Shown one piece after another: positions 15,106-25,500 of a DNA stretch of 45,565 bases. Both the position numbers and the translations under genes were made by a program. How positions within the stretch are numbered: position 1 is the stretch's first letter; every line of letters starts with the position of its first letter. This DNA comes from Bacteroidales bacterium (GTDB lineage Bacteria; Bacteroidota; Bacteroidia; Bacteroidales; UBA932): NCBI GenBank assembly GCA_022653735.1, contig JALCSU010000014.1, positions 1 to 45,565 of the forward strand. Direction: 5' to 3'. The notes beneath the pieces are model-generated. The model did no database searches. It worked only from the letters and a program-made list of their open reading frames with translations, and was not told the DNA's origin.

Positions 15106-16026
15106 TTATTGGAACAATGTGGTGGACAAGTATCTTTCACCAGTGTCCGGAAGCAGGGCTACGATTGTTTTGCCATCATTCTCAGGCTTTTTCGCAATCA
15201 ATGAAGCAAGCCAGAAGGCCGCTCCTGAAGAGATTCCGACAAGGAGTCCCAGCCTGCGTGAGAGGATTCTTGCCCCATCGAAGGCATCCTCGTCCTTAAC
15301 TGTCATCACCTTATCGACATATTCAGACATGAATGTCTTTGGCACGAAGCCGGCTCCTATCCCTTGGATTTTATGCGGACCTGCTACCCCTGTCGTGATT
15401 ACCGCTGACGACGCTGGCTCAAGTCCGATTATTTCAACCTTAGGGTTATGTGCTTTCAATGCTTTGCCAGTGCCGCTTACTGTGCCGCCAGTGCCAATTC
15501 CCGCTATGAATATGTCGACTTTTCCATCGGTATCTCTCCAGATTTCTTCCCCTGTCGTTTTCTCATGGGCGGCCGGGTTGGCCATATTCGTGAATTGTCC
15601 GAGGATGACGGCTCCAGGGGTCTCGCTGCAGATTTTGTTTGCCTCTGCCATAGCCCCTTTCATGCCCTGCGAGCCTGGAGTCAGTATAATTTCAGCACCG
15701 AACGCTTTCAGCAGGTTCCTCCTCTCGGTGCTCATGGTATCTGGCATAGTCAGAATGGTCTTGTATCCCTTGGCCTTCCCAACCCAGGCAAGTCCGATTC
15801 CTGTATTCCCGCTTGTCGGTTCGACAATAGTGGATCCAGGCTTCAGCACGCCACGTTTTTCAGCATCCTCAATCATTGCCAGCGCAATCCTGTCCTTTGC
15901 GCTACCTCCTGGATTGAACAGCTCAAGTTTGAGCAGCAGTCTTGACTTGCTTCCGTCAAGAAGCTCGGAAACATCCAGCAGGGGAGTATTCCCTATTAGT
16001 TCTGTCAAATTCGTAAATATTCTCAT
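15106..16026 (-). CDS. cysK: Cysteine synthase A
   Basis: A 306-residue PLP enzyme that makes cysteine from O-acetylserine and sulfide. Seen are the PLP lysine Lys44 in NPGGSAKDR, the substrate loop VEPTSGNTGIGLA, the PLP-phosphate loop GTGGTVSGTGKALK, and GISSGAAFWLA near the end. Length and motifs fit CysK. It is first in a two-gene operon with epsC, giving both final steps of cysteine synthesis. The promoter is not clear; a TACCTTAG near 16057 on the minus strand is only an approximate -7 box. Confidence 0.95.
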   Translation of the reverse strand: MRIFTNLTELIGNTPLLDVSELLDGSKSRLLLKLELFNPGGSAKDRIALAMIEDAEKRGVLKPGSTIVEPTSGNTGIGLAWVGKAKGYKTILTMPDTMSTERRNLLKAFGAEIILTPGSQGMKGAMAEANKICSETPGAVILGQFTNMANPAAHEKTTGEEIWRDTDGKVDIFIAGIGTGGTVSGTGKALKAHNPKVEIIGLEPASSAVITTGVAGPHKIQGIGAGFVPKTFMSEYVDKVMTVKDEDAFDGARILSRRLGLLVGISSGAAFWLASLIAKKPENDGKTIVALLPDTGERYLSTTLFQ

Positions 16027-16100
16027 TTCTATCTACATAATTAAATTCTATGCTAAGGTACGTAAAAATTGAATCAAAGTCGCAGCGCCCAAGAATGGTG

Positions 16101-17585
16101 TCAGTTATTTTCTTTCACCTCCCAGCGGCCGGTACGTGAGGGACCGATGCGTCTGATGCTGCCATCTCGCCGCAATGATGCGATGATCCGTTCGCAGTTT
16201 CGCTTGCTGAGTCCCAGCCTGTCTGCCATCTCATTGATAGTTACGTAGGCGTTGTCCGAAATCATTGAAATGATGCGTTCTTTTATGTATTTATTATTAT
16301 CAATTACGGGTTCGTATCGCCCTGAATCTCCGATCGAGCCATCATATATAGTCCCGTCACCACCTGCAAAAACCTTGTTACGTTCCGCAGTGCTGCCATA
16401 GCCACCGACATATTCACTGACTAAGCCTGGCTTGCCCTTCTTGACGAACTGCACTTGGAAAGAAAGCCCTACTTCCTGCCATCGGAACTCAATCTCAGGG
16501 TACTTTTTCATCTCTTCGGCCACGAGCTTAAGACCATTGCCCCACTGGTCTATGATGCCGAGCTTCTTGAATACTGGTGCGAGGATTTTGTTCCTTGCGT
16601 CCGACTGACGACTTTCCATGGCAGAATAATCTATGGACGGCGGCAGCAGTCCTGGGCTTGTGACTTCAACCATGTCATCATATATGGCGATTTTGATACT
16701 CATTCCTGTCAGCGAGTACTGCCTGTGAACTACAGCATTGCGGATAATCTCCCGAATCGCCTTCACCGGATACTCCCATCTGGATATCGTATAGACTCCC
16801 TCAACCTTACCTCTGTTGTTGATATTCCTGAGCACGAACTTGTAGGCCTCTTCGGCCTGAGCTGCTATGCCTCCTGTGATGCTTTTTCTGTCTATGAACT
16901 CGTCGCTGCCAGTTCCTTTGAACCTTGCGCACTCAATCTTCGTATTCGGAAACAGTTCGTCCCTCAATTCGTCATCAGAGAGTAGTACGAGGGCATTCAC
17001 GGGGTAGTCTTTTCCTTGCTCCTTCTTCACCAGCGATAGTTTTCTAAGGGCCTGTAACGTGCAATCCTCCCCGGTCTTGTCATTGAATGTTTTCTTGAAC
17101 GCTCTGAGGTCTAGATACTTGGCCTCTTTCTCCAGGACAGTTTCTCCATCGAAGGAGATGTTTCTACGCTTTCGTTCAAGCTCTTGGATTATCTCCTTGT
17201 CGGCTAACCTGTTAGTCGAGCCGACGCGAATGTACGTTCCTTTCATTTTCCCTTCGCTTTTCAAATAGTAGGGCGGAGTGCTGCCAGAGAAAACCTTGAT
17301 GCGGATTACGTGCTTGTCGCCTGAACTCAGGAATGTTATTTCAGGCAAAATGGCAGGGTAGCACCTGTCGTATATCAGGCTGCTGACCTCCTCTTCAATC
17401 TTAGGCAGATCGTTTTCATCAAGCCCCGTTACGCCACCCTCGTCATCAACGCCAAGGAATATTTCCCCTCCGGCATCATTTGCGAAAGCGACGACCGTCT
17501 TCGCTAGGTCTGCGTTCTTGGGCAGATAGCTCTTGAATTCTAAGCTCCTACCCTCCCTTTTTGAAAATATGGATTTTATGTTCAT
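16101..17585 (-). CDS. AlbA_2 (Schlafen-like)/HATPase/winged-helix regulator
   Basis: A 494-residue protein in three parts. An N-terminal AlbA_2 domain has ESLEFKSYLP followed by VVAFANDAGGEIFLGVDDEGGVTG. A central ATP-binding HATPase_c_4 region has IREIIRNAVVHRQY (Asn and His of the N box), VEVTSPGLLP and a Gly-rich WGNGLKL. A C-terminal winged helix has NEMADRLGLSKRNCERIIASLRRDGSIRR. Such proteins are annotated as putative transcriptional regulators and also occur in defence islands. Three CCGCC repeats downstream of its promoter suggest autoregulation. No clear partner gene is linked. Confidence 0.88.
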   Translation of the reverse strand: MNIKSIFSKREGRSLEFKSYLPKNADLAKTVVAFANDAGGEIFLGVDDEGGVTGLDENDLPKIEEEVSSLIYDRCYPAILPEITFLSSGDKHVIRIKVFSGSTPPYYLKSEGKMKGTYIRVGSTNRLADKEIIQELERKRRNISFDGETVLEKEAKYLDLRAFKKTFNDKTGEDCTLQALRKLSLVKKEQGKDYPVNALVLLSDDELRDELFPNTKIECARFKGTGSDEFIDRKSITGGIAAQAEEAYKFVLRNINNRGKVEGVYTISRWEYPVKAIREIIRNAVVHRQYSLTGMSIKIAIYDDMVEVTSPGLLPPSIDYSAMESRQSDARNKILAPVFKKLGIIDQWGNGLKLVAEEMKKYPEIEFRWQEVGLSFQVQFVKKGKPGLVSEYVGGYGSTAERNKVFAGGDGTIYDGSIGDSGRYEPVIDNNKYIKERIISMISDNAYVTINEMADRLGLSKRNCERIIASLRRDGSIRRIGPSRTGRWEVKENN

Positions 17586-17602
17586 GGAATCATTCTTTTC
17601 TA

Positions 17603-17642
17603 ATTACCGCCATATATGCTTATATTACCGCCAATACCGCCA
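17603..17642 (-). promoter_or_regulatory. Three operator-like TGGCGGTA repeats
   Basis: TGGCGGTAAT at 17624-17633 and 17603-17612 and TGGCGGTAT at 17634-17642 (minus strand) are spaced 9 and 21 bp apart, roughly one and two DNA turns. They lie between the promoter and the start codon, where a bound protein would repress. Confidence 0.6.
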
Positions 17643-17643
17643 A

Positions 17644-17675
17644 CGAATATATATAATATTCCTTTGCGGTGCAAA
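17644..17675 (-). promoter_or_regulatory. Promoter of the AlbA_2 gene
   Basis: On the minus strand TTTG (17672-17675), 20 bp, TATATTCG (17644-17651) has one mismatch to TAnnTTTG. The TGGCGGTA repeats begin immediately downstream. Confidence 0.55.
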
Positions 17676-17695
17676 TATTTCTATGAATATTTTGC

Positions 17696-18700
17696 TCAGC
17701 TGATCATGAGGCCGTCGTAGGCTGGGAGGATGTCGGAGTGGATGTGACGGTCATGGCATAGTTGGCGCAGCTGCTGAGCAAACTGCTCGTATGGAGGAAA
17801 TGACATTGACAGGTGGGTGAGCCATGTATGCTCGGCGCCAATCCTGTCGGCCATTTCGAGGGCCTCGTCCAGGCTGAAGTGCGAGTGGTGTTTGTTGTAA
17901 CTTACGGTATTGAGCGTGACGTGCCGCAGGCCGTGCAGCTTGCTGAATTCGGACTCCGGAATGCTGCTCATGTCGGTGATGTATGCTATCTTTCCGAACC
18001 TGAACCCGAGCACCGGCAATTTATCGTGAAGGCCTCTGATTGGAATCACGGGCGCATTTCCATTTAGGACTGAGCCATCGAAATCTTCGTCTTTCAATAT
18101 GCTGGTGACGACGTTTTCAGGCACGCCCCGGGCATCATCGTACATGTCTTCGACCTTCTTGGCAGTTGGAACGAGAGTCCCGTCAGCCAGCCTGTAGTGA
18201 TACCCCACATCGTGCACCCAGATGAGTTCCTTGTCTTCTGCATTCGGAAACACGAGGAAAGGCTTCTCGTCAATCATGTGCAGATGCCATTCTGGAGAGC
18301 CGGGGTATTTCGGGAAAGAAAACACATAGGGATATTCATTTATGAGGTCGTGGAGCACATTTTCTTCGCAATAGATTTCAGCGGCGCGGCGGTCGATGTA
18401 GTTTAGCGCCCTTACATCGTCTAGGCCGCCAGTGTGGTCCTTGTGATTGTGAGTGAGCAATATTGCATCCAGATGACTTAGGTTCGCACGAAGCATCTGC
18501 ATCCTGAAATCTGGCCCAGCATCTACGAGAATCTTCAATCCTCCATATTCAACGAATACGGATGCTCTGAAACGCTTGTCTCTTGGATCTTTTGAGGAAC
18601 AAGTGCCGCAGTGGCACCCTATTATAGGCACCCCCAGCGAGGTTCCGGTTCCAAGAAAAGTCAGGCGCGCGCCGTCGGAATATTCATTGCTCATGCTCAT
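17696..18700 (-). CDS. MBL-fold metallo-hydrolase (PhnP-like)
   Basis: A 334-residue protein. The start is fixed at ATG 18700 by the LTFLGTGTSLGVP beginning of the fold. The zinc motif is LLTHNHKDHTGG (HxHxDH at 84-89), with ITDMSSIPE and THLSM near the end. An N-terminal CHCGTC pair fits the PhnP/LipB-associated branch (phosphodiesterase-like). Family members are about 255 residues; the extra length lies mainly in an insertion near residues 155-220. Substrate is unknown. It is upstream of the AlbA_2 gene but has its own transcription signals. Confidence 0.85.
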   Translation of the reverse strand: MSMSNEYSDGARLTFLGTGTSLGVPIIGCHCGTCSSKDPRDKRFRASVFVEYGGLKILVDAGPDFRMQMLRANLSHLDAILLTHNHKDHTGGLDDVRALNYIDRRAAEIYCEENVLHDLINEYPYVFSFPKYPGSPEWHLHMIDEKPFLVFPNAEDKELIWVHDVGYHYRLADGTLVPTAKKVEDMYDDARGVPENVVTSILKDEDFDGSVLNGNAPVIPIRGLHDKLPVLGFRFGKIAYITDMSSIPESEFSKLHGLRHVTLNTVSYNKHHSHFSLDEALEMADRIGAEHTWLTHLSMSFPPYEQFAQQLRQLCHDRHIHSDILPAYDGLMIS

Positions 18701-18720
18701 TTCTATTCGTGAATTTCTTG

Positions 18721-18754
18721 CAAAGATAGCCAATTCCGCTGAATCAGGCGCAAA
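18721..18754 (-). promoter_or_regulatory. Promoter of the MBL hydrolase gene
   Basis: On the minus strand TTTG (18751-18754), 22 bp, TATCTTTG (18721-18728). The leader is about 15-20 nt. Confidence 0.6.
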
Positions 18755-18909
18755 AAAAAACTCGGGTCGCTGTCTCAGCAATCCGAGTTGTATATGAAAC
18801 GTACTGATGTTGAAATTGAGCTATTACAGCTCGGCGTAAAGTTTAAGTTTATTAACCTAACTATGAAATCCACGAATTAGGATTCCTTGCATCAGAAACG
18901 ACAAAATTT

Positions 18910-20013
18910 TCATTTTAGCGCTTTGCGGATGACCGGAAGCACGAGATCAGCGTAGCGCTCGAAGCCGAGATCGGTGAAATGAATCCCGTCCACTGTGGCC
19001 TCGCCATCATCGCCTATCATATTCTTAGAGGAAATGTAATATATTCCCTTAACCTTGTTTCCCTTCAGCATGTCGTATTTCTTTTTCAGCATTGAATTCT
19101 TGGCGCTTATCTCCTTTGCTATTTTTGCGTCGTATGCGCTGAACGGGTAGACCGGATCCTCAATGAATATCACTGGCACGTTTGGGTGAGCCTCACGCAA
19201 AATGTTGAAGAACGGGATCATCAGACTGTCGATTTCGTGAACTGAGGCATTTGGCACGAAGTCGAGCACGTAGACTCCAGCATCGGCCTTCGCCATGAAC
19301 TTGGCGATTTCCAGGTCTAGCCTGCCGTTGCCGCTGAAGCCAAGGTTGATAGTCTCTCGGTTCAATTTCCGGCCAATGAGGTTGCTGGAAGCCATACCGG
19401 GCCTGGATGCACATCCTCCTTGCATTATACTCGTGCCGTAGAAAACTACCGGTTTCTCTCTGGACGGCAGATCGACGGCGGGGCCAGAAATGCTGGCAGA
19501 GTCGTCTATCCCTATCAATAATTCCGTAAGCCCGTCGTACATAGGGAGATACAGGATAAATTCCCGATCTTTCTCAGTCATGTTCTCTATGATGAATGCG
19601 TCCGTAGTCTTGCCGGTTGGTCTTCCGCTTCGCACGAAATGCCACCCGTCATCTTCCAGGCAATATAAATCCAAACCTTTTACGCCGGTGTCGGTCATGT
19701 GATTCATCGATGAATTATTCTTCGCCGTCCATTTGGCAGCGATCCTTGTGGAATTGCTTCTGAACCTGACTGCCATCCCGGCGCTATTCTGGCCCAGATA
19801 GACCAAGGGCTCGCGTAATCTTGGGAACAATGACTCAGGAATTCGCGACCATCGAGGTTGTGAAGCCTCTTCTATTTTTCCTAACAGGGGTAGCTCAGAG
19901 GCATCGTAATAGGTTATCCCTTTTAGGGAACCTTGTGTCCCGGCTGGCTTCAATTGCGCAAAAGCTGCGGCAGACAGAAGCAATGAAATGACAATTAATA
20001 CGCTTTTTCTCAT
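18910..20013 (-). CDS. Secreted SGNH/GDSL hydrolase
   Basis: A 367-residue protein with a signal peptide (MRKSVLIVISLLLSAAAFA). A beta-sandwich N-terminal domain (to about residue 180, as in Bacteroidota SGNH_N proteins) precedes the esterase domain: VVFYGTSIMQGG holds the nucleophile Ser, NLGFSGNGRLD the Gly/Asn oxyanion block, and DGIHFTDLGFERYA the catalytic Asp-His pair. It probably deacylates sugars or lipids in the periplasm. It stands alone, with 74 bp to mtaB. Confidence 0.88.
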   Translation of the reverse strand: MRKSVLIVISLLLSAAAFAQLKPAGTQGSLKGITYYDASELPLLGKIEEASQPRWSRIPESLFPRLREPLVYLGQNSAGMAVRFRSNSTRIAAKWTAKNNSSMNHMTDTGVKGLDLYCLEDDGWHFVRSGRPTGKTTDAFIIENMTEKDREFILYLPMYDGLTELLIGIDDSASISGPAVDLPSREKPVVFYGTSIMQGGCASRPGMASSNLIGRKLNRETINLGFSGNGRLDLEIAKFMAKADAGVYVLDFVPNASVHEIDSLMIPFFNILREAHPNVPVIFIEDPVYPFSAYDAKIAKEISAKNSMLKKKYDMLKGNKVKGIYYISSKNMIGDDGEATVDGIHFTDLGFERYADLVLPVIRKALK

Positions 20014-20087
20014 GTCTTTAATATTTTTTTATTCCGGATCAGATCTTTAACGAATCCTTCCGGCAACCTTAGTCTTGATTCCTGATC

Positions 20088-21443
20088 TTATTGAATGATA
20101 ACGTCCTCCACCGTATTTACTTTCGAAGAGTCGAATGGGCGCTGCAGGCGAATATAATTGCCAGTATAGCCGCCCATGAGGCCGTCTTTCACGTCTGATT
20201 CCCAGAGCACTTGAGAGCGACGCCCCTTGTTTCTGGCAATGAACTCTTCATGGAGTGATGCGCAGAGTGCTTCAAGGCGAGCGACCCTATCTGTTTTCAC
20301 CGAATCCTGAACTTGATCTTTCCATGAATATGCCACCGTGCCTAACCTGCGGGAATAAGGAAAAACATGGATGAAGGCTGGTTTGATGCGGTCTTTGAGA
20401 AATGAATATGTCTCTTCGAATAAATCTTCAGTCTCCCCAGGGAGGCCTGCGATCACGTCTATGCCAAAGAAGACGAATGGCTTCTCTTTGTCAGAAGGGG
20501 CCGGATCCATCTTTTTACGAATATATTCTATTCTGTCAAAAAAAAACTCTGTGTCGTAATGGCGGCCGACGCGGTTGAGAATGACATCGGAGCCGGATTG
20601 CAAAGGAATATGGAAATGAGGCTGGAATTTCGTGCCGGAGGCTATCCAATCCACGATTTCTTCGGTAATCAGGTTCGGCTCTATGGACGAGATTCTGTAT
20701 CGCTCTATGCCTTCCACATCATTAAGGGCTTTAAGCAGGTCCAGGAAAGTTTCACCTGTAGTCCTGCCGAAATCCCCAGTGTTCACGCCTGTGATTACTA
20801 TCTCCTTTATTCCGGAGGTGGCGATCTGACGGGCCTGCGCTACGGCATCGGCTATCGGAATGTTCCTTGAATTGCCCCTTGCATAGGGTACGGTACAGTA
20901 GGCGCAGAAATTATTGCACCCGTCCTGAACCTTAAGGAACGAGCGGGTTCTTTCGCCAGTCGAATATGCCTCAAGGAAACTGGCCATGTCGATTGCTTTA
21001 AGGCGTTCGGCTACTGATGCTTTGTCGCTGGAGGATGCGGTGGCAGGTTGAGATGGTGCTTCTGCTTTTTCAGCATCATGAGCGCCATGTGACGGATTTT
21101 TCAGCAGTTCCATCGTCCTAGGAACGACTTCGGTTTTCTCCTTCGCCCCGAACACCAGCGACACACCCTCTATCTTCTGGAGAGCCTCTTTGTGCAGCTC
21201 GGCATAGCAGCCGGTTACGATGAGCTTCGCTTCCGGAGATATCCGGTGCATCTTGCGGATAATATTCCTGCACTTCTTCTCCGCCCTCTCTGTCACTGAG
21301 CAGGTATTGATGAGATACACGTCGGCCTTTTCTTCCCACGGAACCACCTCGAGGCCGTTCTTTGCGAACCCCCTTTCGTAGGTGGATGTCTCTGCATAGT
21401 TCAGCTTGCAGCCGAGCGTAAGGAAAGCTATTTTGTTCACCAT
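20088..21443 (-). CDS. mtaB: tRNA t6A37 methylthiotransferase
   Basis: A 451-residue radical-SAM enzyme that converts t6A37 to ms2t6A37 in tRNA. The N-terminal UPF0004 domain has cluster cysteines in TLGCKLNY, NTCSVTERAEKKCRN and VTGCYAEL. The radical SAM triad is CNNFCAYC, followed by YARGNSRNIP. A C-terminal TRAM-like part ends the protein. A low-complexity Ala/Ser insertion (about residues 115-140) separates the first two domains. It is the last gene of the tamB operon, 3 bp after folB. Its substrate is made by TsaD, encoded divergently from tamB. Confidence 0.93.
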   Translation of the reverse strand: MVNKIAFLTLGCKLNYAETSTYERGFAKNGLEVVPWEEKADVYLINTCSVTERAEKKCRNIIRKMHRISPEAKLIVTGCYAELHKEALQKIEGVSLVFGAKEKTEVVPRTMELLKNPSHGAHDAEKAEAPSQPATASSSDKASVAERLKAIDMASFLEAYSTGERTRSFLKVQDGCNNFCAYCTVPYARGNSRNIPIADAVAQARQIATSGIKEIVITGVNTGDFGRTTGETFLDLLKALNDVEGIERYRISSIEPNLITEEIVDWIASGTKFQPHFHIPLQSGSDVILNRVGRHYDTEFFFDRIEYIRKKMDPAPSDKEKPFVFFGIDVIAGLPGETEDLFEETYSFLKDRIKPAFIHVFPYSRRLGTVAYSWKDQVQDSVKTDRVARLEALCASLHEEFIARNKGRRSQVLWESDVKDGLMGGYTGNYIRLQRPFDSSKVNTVEDVIIQ

Positions 21444-21446
21444 GGA

Positions 21447-21839
21447 CTAGAATCTGTTGAAGATTTCGGGGCCTTCTTGCAGGCCTTCACCCATAGTGAC
21501 TTTCGACCATTCGCACGGTCCTTCGAGAGGCGGATTTTTCTTAGAAACCGTGACGCTGAATGGCCAGAAATTAAATGACTTCTCTATGGCTTTGACTATT
21601 CTCCCGCAGACATTTTCCAGGAGGTTGGACGGAGTCGCCATCTCTTTTGCTATAACCTCGTAGACTTCATTGACATCTACGGTATCTTTGAGATCATCAC
21701 TATTAAATGCTTTCTTCATGTCGATATATCCTACGAAATCCACCACGAAAGTGTTTCCGTTCGTCCGCTCTTCAGGCAGGCATCCGTGAAATGCGTGGAA
21801 CTCCATGCCGATGAGCTCTATTTTCCCTTCTTTATCCAT
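21447..21839 (-). CDS. folB: Dihydroneopterin aldolase
   Basis: A 130-residue protein. Folate-pathway enzyme converting dihydroneopterin to hydroxymethyl-dihydropterin. Seen are IELIGMEFHAFHGCLPEER (the FolB start with the substrate-site Glu), DTVDVNEVYEVI with the YE/V pair, LLENVCGRIVKAI, and the VSKKNPPLEG block with the catalytic Lys. Length is typical. Spacings of 5 bp to the methyltransferase and 3 bp to mtaB indicate one operon. Confidence 0.93.
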   Translation of the reverse strand: MDKEGKIELIGMEFHAFHGCLPEERTNGNTFVVDFVGYIDMKKAFNSDDLKDTVDVNEVYEVIAKEMATPSNLLENVCGRIVKAIEKSFNFWPFSVTVSKKNPPLEGPCEWSKVTMGEGLQEGPEIFNRF

Positions 21840-21844
21840 TTCTT

Positions 21845-22570
21845 TTATTTATTAGCAAGCAGCAGGAATACGCAAGGGCGTTTGCCGATGGTCGCAGGCA
21901 TCTTGCGCCATTCCCTCACTGGCTTCGTGTCAATATATTCATTATCAGCTGTGATGTTCGCTGCGACGGTGAGCATTGTGGCAGGGGAGAGGCTCTGCAG
22001 TAGGTCGGCCATAAGAGAATCGTTACGATAAGGCGTCTCAATGAATATCTGCGTCTGATGCAGCTGCAATGACCTTTTTTCTACTTCAGTGATCGCTCTC
22101 CTGCGCTCCTCAGTCTTGGCTGGGAGGTAGCCCACGAAGGCGAAGCTCTGCCCGTTGAGGCCCGATGCCATGAGAGCAAGCATCAGGGAAGAAGGCCCTA
22201 CCATGGGCACTACCTTTATTTTATGAACATGACAGAGCGCGACTACCTGGGCTCCTGGGTCGGCGACGGCTGGCAGGCCGGCCTCGGTGATGAGCCCAAC
22301 ATCGGTAGGATTCCCGGAAGCATCTGAAAACATATTTATAAAGCCCTCTATCTCAGAAGGTTTGGTATGTTCGTTTAGCTCCCTTAACTCTAATTCGCCA
22401 ATGTGTCCCTTCAGCCCTGCGGAAGAAAGAAATCGGCGGGCGGTCCTTGTTTCTTCGACTACGAAGCGCTTTATGCTTTTAAGGCGTTCCAGCACTGGTG
22501 CGGGCAGCACTAAAGCAGGATCGTATTCTCCCAGAGTGGTAGGAATCAAATATAGTGTTCCGAATGCCAT
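21845..22570 (-). CDS. RsmI-like SAM-dependent methyltransferase
   Basis: A 241-residue tetrapyrrole-methylase-fold protein. GTLYLIPTTLGE at the start, EETRTARRFL, GLITEAGLPAVADPGAQVVALCH and VPMVGPSSLMLALMASGLNGQSFAFVGYLP match the RsmI family (2'-O-methylation of 16S rRNA C1402), here as the shorter Bacteroidota variant. Whether it acts on rRNA is not shown. ATG 22570, 7 bp after the tamB stop, is preferred to TTG 22588. Confidence 0.85.
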   Translation of the reverse strand: MAFGTLYLIPTTLGEYDPALVLPAPVLERLKSIKRFVVEETRTARRFLSSAGLKGHIGELELRELNEHTKPSEIEGFINMFSDASGNPTDVGLITEAGLPAVADPGAQVVALCHVHKIKVVPMVGPSSLMLALMASGLNGQSFAFVGYLPAKTEERRRAITEVEKRSLQLHQTQIFIETPYRNDSLMADLLQSLSPATMLTVAANITADNEYIDTKPVREWRKMPATIGKRPCVFLLLANK

Positions 22571-22577
22571 ATATTCA

Positions 22578-25500
22578 TTAATTTTCAATCTTTATAACCT
22601 TTTTCTCTTTCTCTGGCTCCACAGCCTCGCTACGATTTTTCTTTGTGAAGAGTCTTTTGATGAAATCTGTGAATTTGTTGAACTCTACTTGGTAGGCGAG
22701 ACCAACGCCATTGCGCTGGGTATTGTCGAGGTAATTCGTGTAGTCATCGGCAGAGTGGGAGAATAGCGTCAGGCGAACCCGTCCAGGCTTATCCAGCTTT
22801 ATTTCTATGTCTATGTCTCCGACGACGTCGCTACCCTGCGTCGCAGAATTGTTGTAATCCCTGTTGCCGAAAGCTCCATTCACGATGACTCTGTTGTTGA
22901 AGAGCTGGGTAGACACGGCCACATCGAAAATATTCGTTCCGCTTTCGCTTGACTGGTAGTTAAGGCCGAGATCAAGCGGGATATTCAGTTTATTAAGAAT
23001 GCTGTTCAACTGGCCTGCCATTATTTCAGCTACGCTGGAGTAGAGCGAGGCTGTGTTGTTCACGACACCTGACTGTTCGTTTGGCATGAAGGTATTTGAA
23101 ATCAGCAGTGACAGGAACTGCCTCTGAACCTTGTCCTCGGTGTTAAGAGCACTCTCTACCTTCCCCTGGGTCGTAGGGTCCAGATCTGGGATTTCGATGG
23201 AGAATTTGAGAGATGGCTCCCTTAGCCTGCCCGAGACGCCGATATTGCAATTTACTGTCCTTCTGGCCGATACGGTTGTCGTGTCTGCGATTAACGTAGC
23301 CACGGAGGCTTTCGTCGTGTAAAGTCCCGTGATGTCCAGCCTGCTATCCATTATGTCTCCATTGAACCTTACGGAACTGCCGTCAGTAATGGAAAAATCT
23401 CTCTGGGCAATGTTCATTGCATTGAAATGGAAGTTTCCTTGGCTTATCGTATATTCCCCATTGAGAGTGAAAACATCCCTGGATGGTCTTACATTCATGT
23501 CGATATTTCCTACGCCTCTGGCAGTCAGCACGTTGCCGGCGGATCTATCGACCTCGACGTAGGCTTCTGTGCTAGGATTTACGTTTATCCTCAGCCTGAC
23601 CCCAAAGTCATTGCTCTTCTTCTGGCTGCTTGCAAGGTTGTTCATCATCAGGTCATATGGGTCGACATATTCATACTTCTCCTCTTCCTTGAAAGATAGC
23701 AGGTCGCTACTCTTCGCATTCGAGGCATTGTCGATAGGAATATGTAAAGTGCCTTCTTTCTCAGTCCTGGCATTTACGTCTATGAATATGGCGTTGAAAG
23801 GTCCCTTGATTGAGACATCACCGCTAGCGAACACTTTGCCGTTGAAAGACTGATTGTCGGCAGCGGTCGTATTCAAGGCAAGCAACTGATTAAGCTTAAT
23901 CTTCGTCTCAAGGCGGAAATCTTTCAATCCATTGAAAAGAAGGCCTCCAGACAACACTCCAGTGCCATTATATGAATCCTTTATTTCGTCATTGTCGAAG
24001 TGAAGTCCTGTTTCATCTAAGTGGAAAGGGCCGTTCACCCTGTATGGTACCTTCGTGAAAGCCACTTGAAGCAAGGCATTGTCAAACTTTGCATCCTGGC
24101 TTGTCAGATTGAGTTTTTCGGGCGTTCCTCTAGCAGTGATTTTCCCCGATACATTCCCTTCGAATTTGCTGAAAACCGAGGCCAGGAAAGGACTGGCATA
24201 GCCAAGATTGAAGTCTGCTAAGTCTACGGTGGCTTCAATCTGCTTGTCCCTCATGCCATAATTACCTTTTATGTCTATATTCCTATTTCCGCCAAGGTCG
24301 TTCCTCACTATGAAATTCAGCCTGTCACGGCTGTTGTCCAAGACGCTGGCGGCATGGAGCGTGCCTGCCTCATAGCCGCCTATGCTCAGAGAATCGCAGG
24401 CTAGATTTATCAGGAGGCCGGAATTGCTTTCACGTGGCGAGATCAGATAGACTTTGCCTGTCGCAATTCCTTTAACTCCGATGTTCTGAGCGAATATATT
24501 GTTTAAGAGTTTTATATCGTAATTTGAAAGTTCAAACCTCAGAGTGTCTTTCTTTGTCTGTGACAGGCCTCCCTCGATGGAGATGCTCTGGTTATTGCTC
24601 ACGGCGGATATCCTGCCAAGATGGATGTCTTTCCCATTGATTTCGAACGAAGATGGCGCCACGCTCCATCCCTCCCCATCATGATAGATATTCGAAGGCA
24701 AAGTCTGGCCGCGAACTATCAGCTTGCCTTTCTCGTCTCTCAGAAGGTCTCCGCTCAGGTACATCTCGCCTCTATTGTCTTCCTCGGTCAGATTGTCGTA
24801 AGTCATGCCGAACCCGAAATGATTGTCGTCGGCATAGATCATCATGTTGTTATTCTTGAAGTTAAGAGAAGCCACATTGAGCTCGGCGCTAGTCATCGTG
24901 CCATTGATGCTGCCGTTCGAGTTGTCTAGCAGCAGGTCTAGGTTCCTGAGGTAGTTACGCCCTTTCGCAATCCTAGGCGATCGAAGGTTCGCCCTTACTG
25001 AACCGTTTGCCTGTACGCCGAAGTTAAGGGAAGTGCTGTCGGCGACGTAAAGGCCAGGAAAAATGGAATTGATGATATTCTTTTTGTCGTGCAGAGATGC
25101 CTCTATTGAATATTTTTCCCCATGCCAGCTGTCGTATGCCTTCGTTAGCAGGGCAGGGAGGTCTCTTTGCACAGTGAGTTGCATGATGTCTCCGGCAATG
25201 CTGGTCAATGGCTTGTCCCCCACGTAATTAGCAGTCAGAATGTCGGAGGTGATGTTCATCCTGTAAATATTGTCCGAAGAATGGGATTTCATGCAGATGT
25301 CCCCGACTTGGCATGTCCCCAAGTCATTCTCCAGCACGAGATTATTCAAATCCAGGTCGCCTATGAGGTCTTTCCTCTCTACATTTACGTAATTGGCATT
25401 TATCTGGCCGGATATTCTCTTGATGCCGAATTTGCTTAGGTTCATCTTCTCTAGGTCAGCGTAGCCGATGTCGGCGAAGAACTTGTATACTCCGTTGCTA

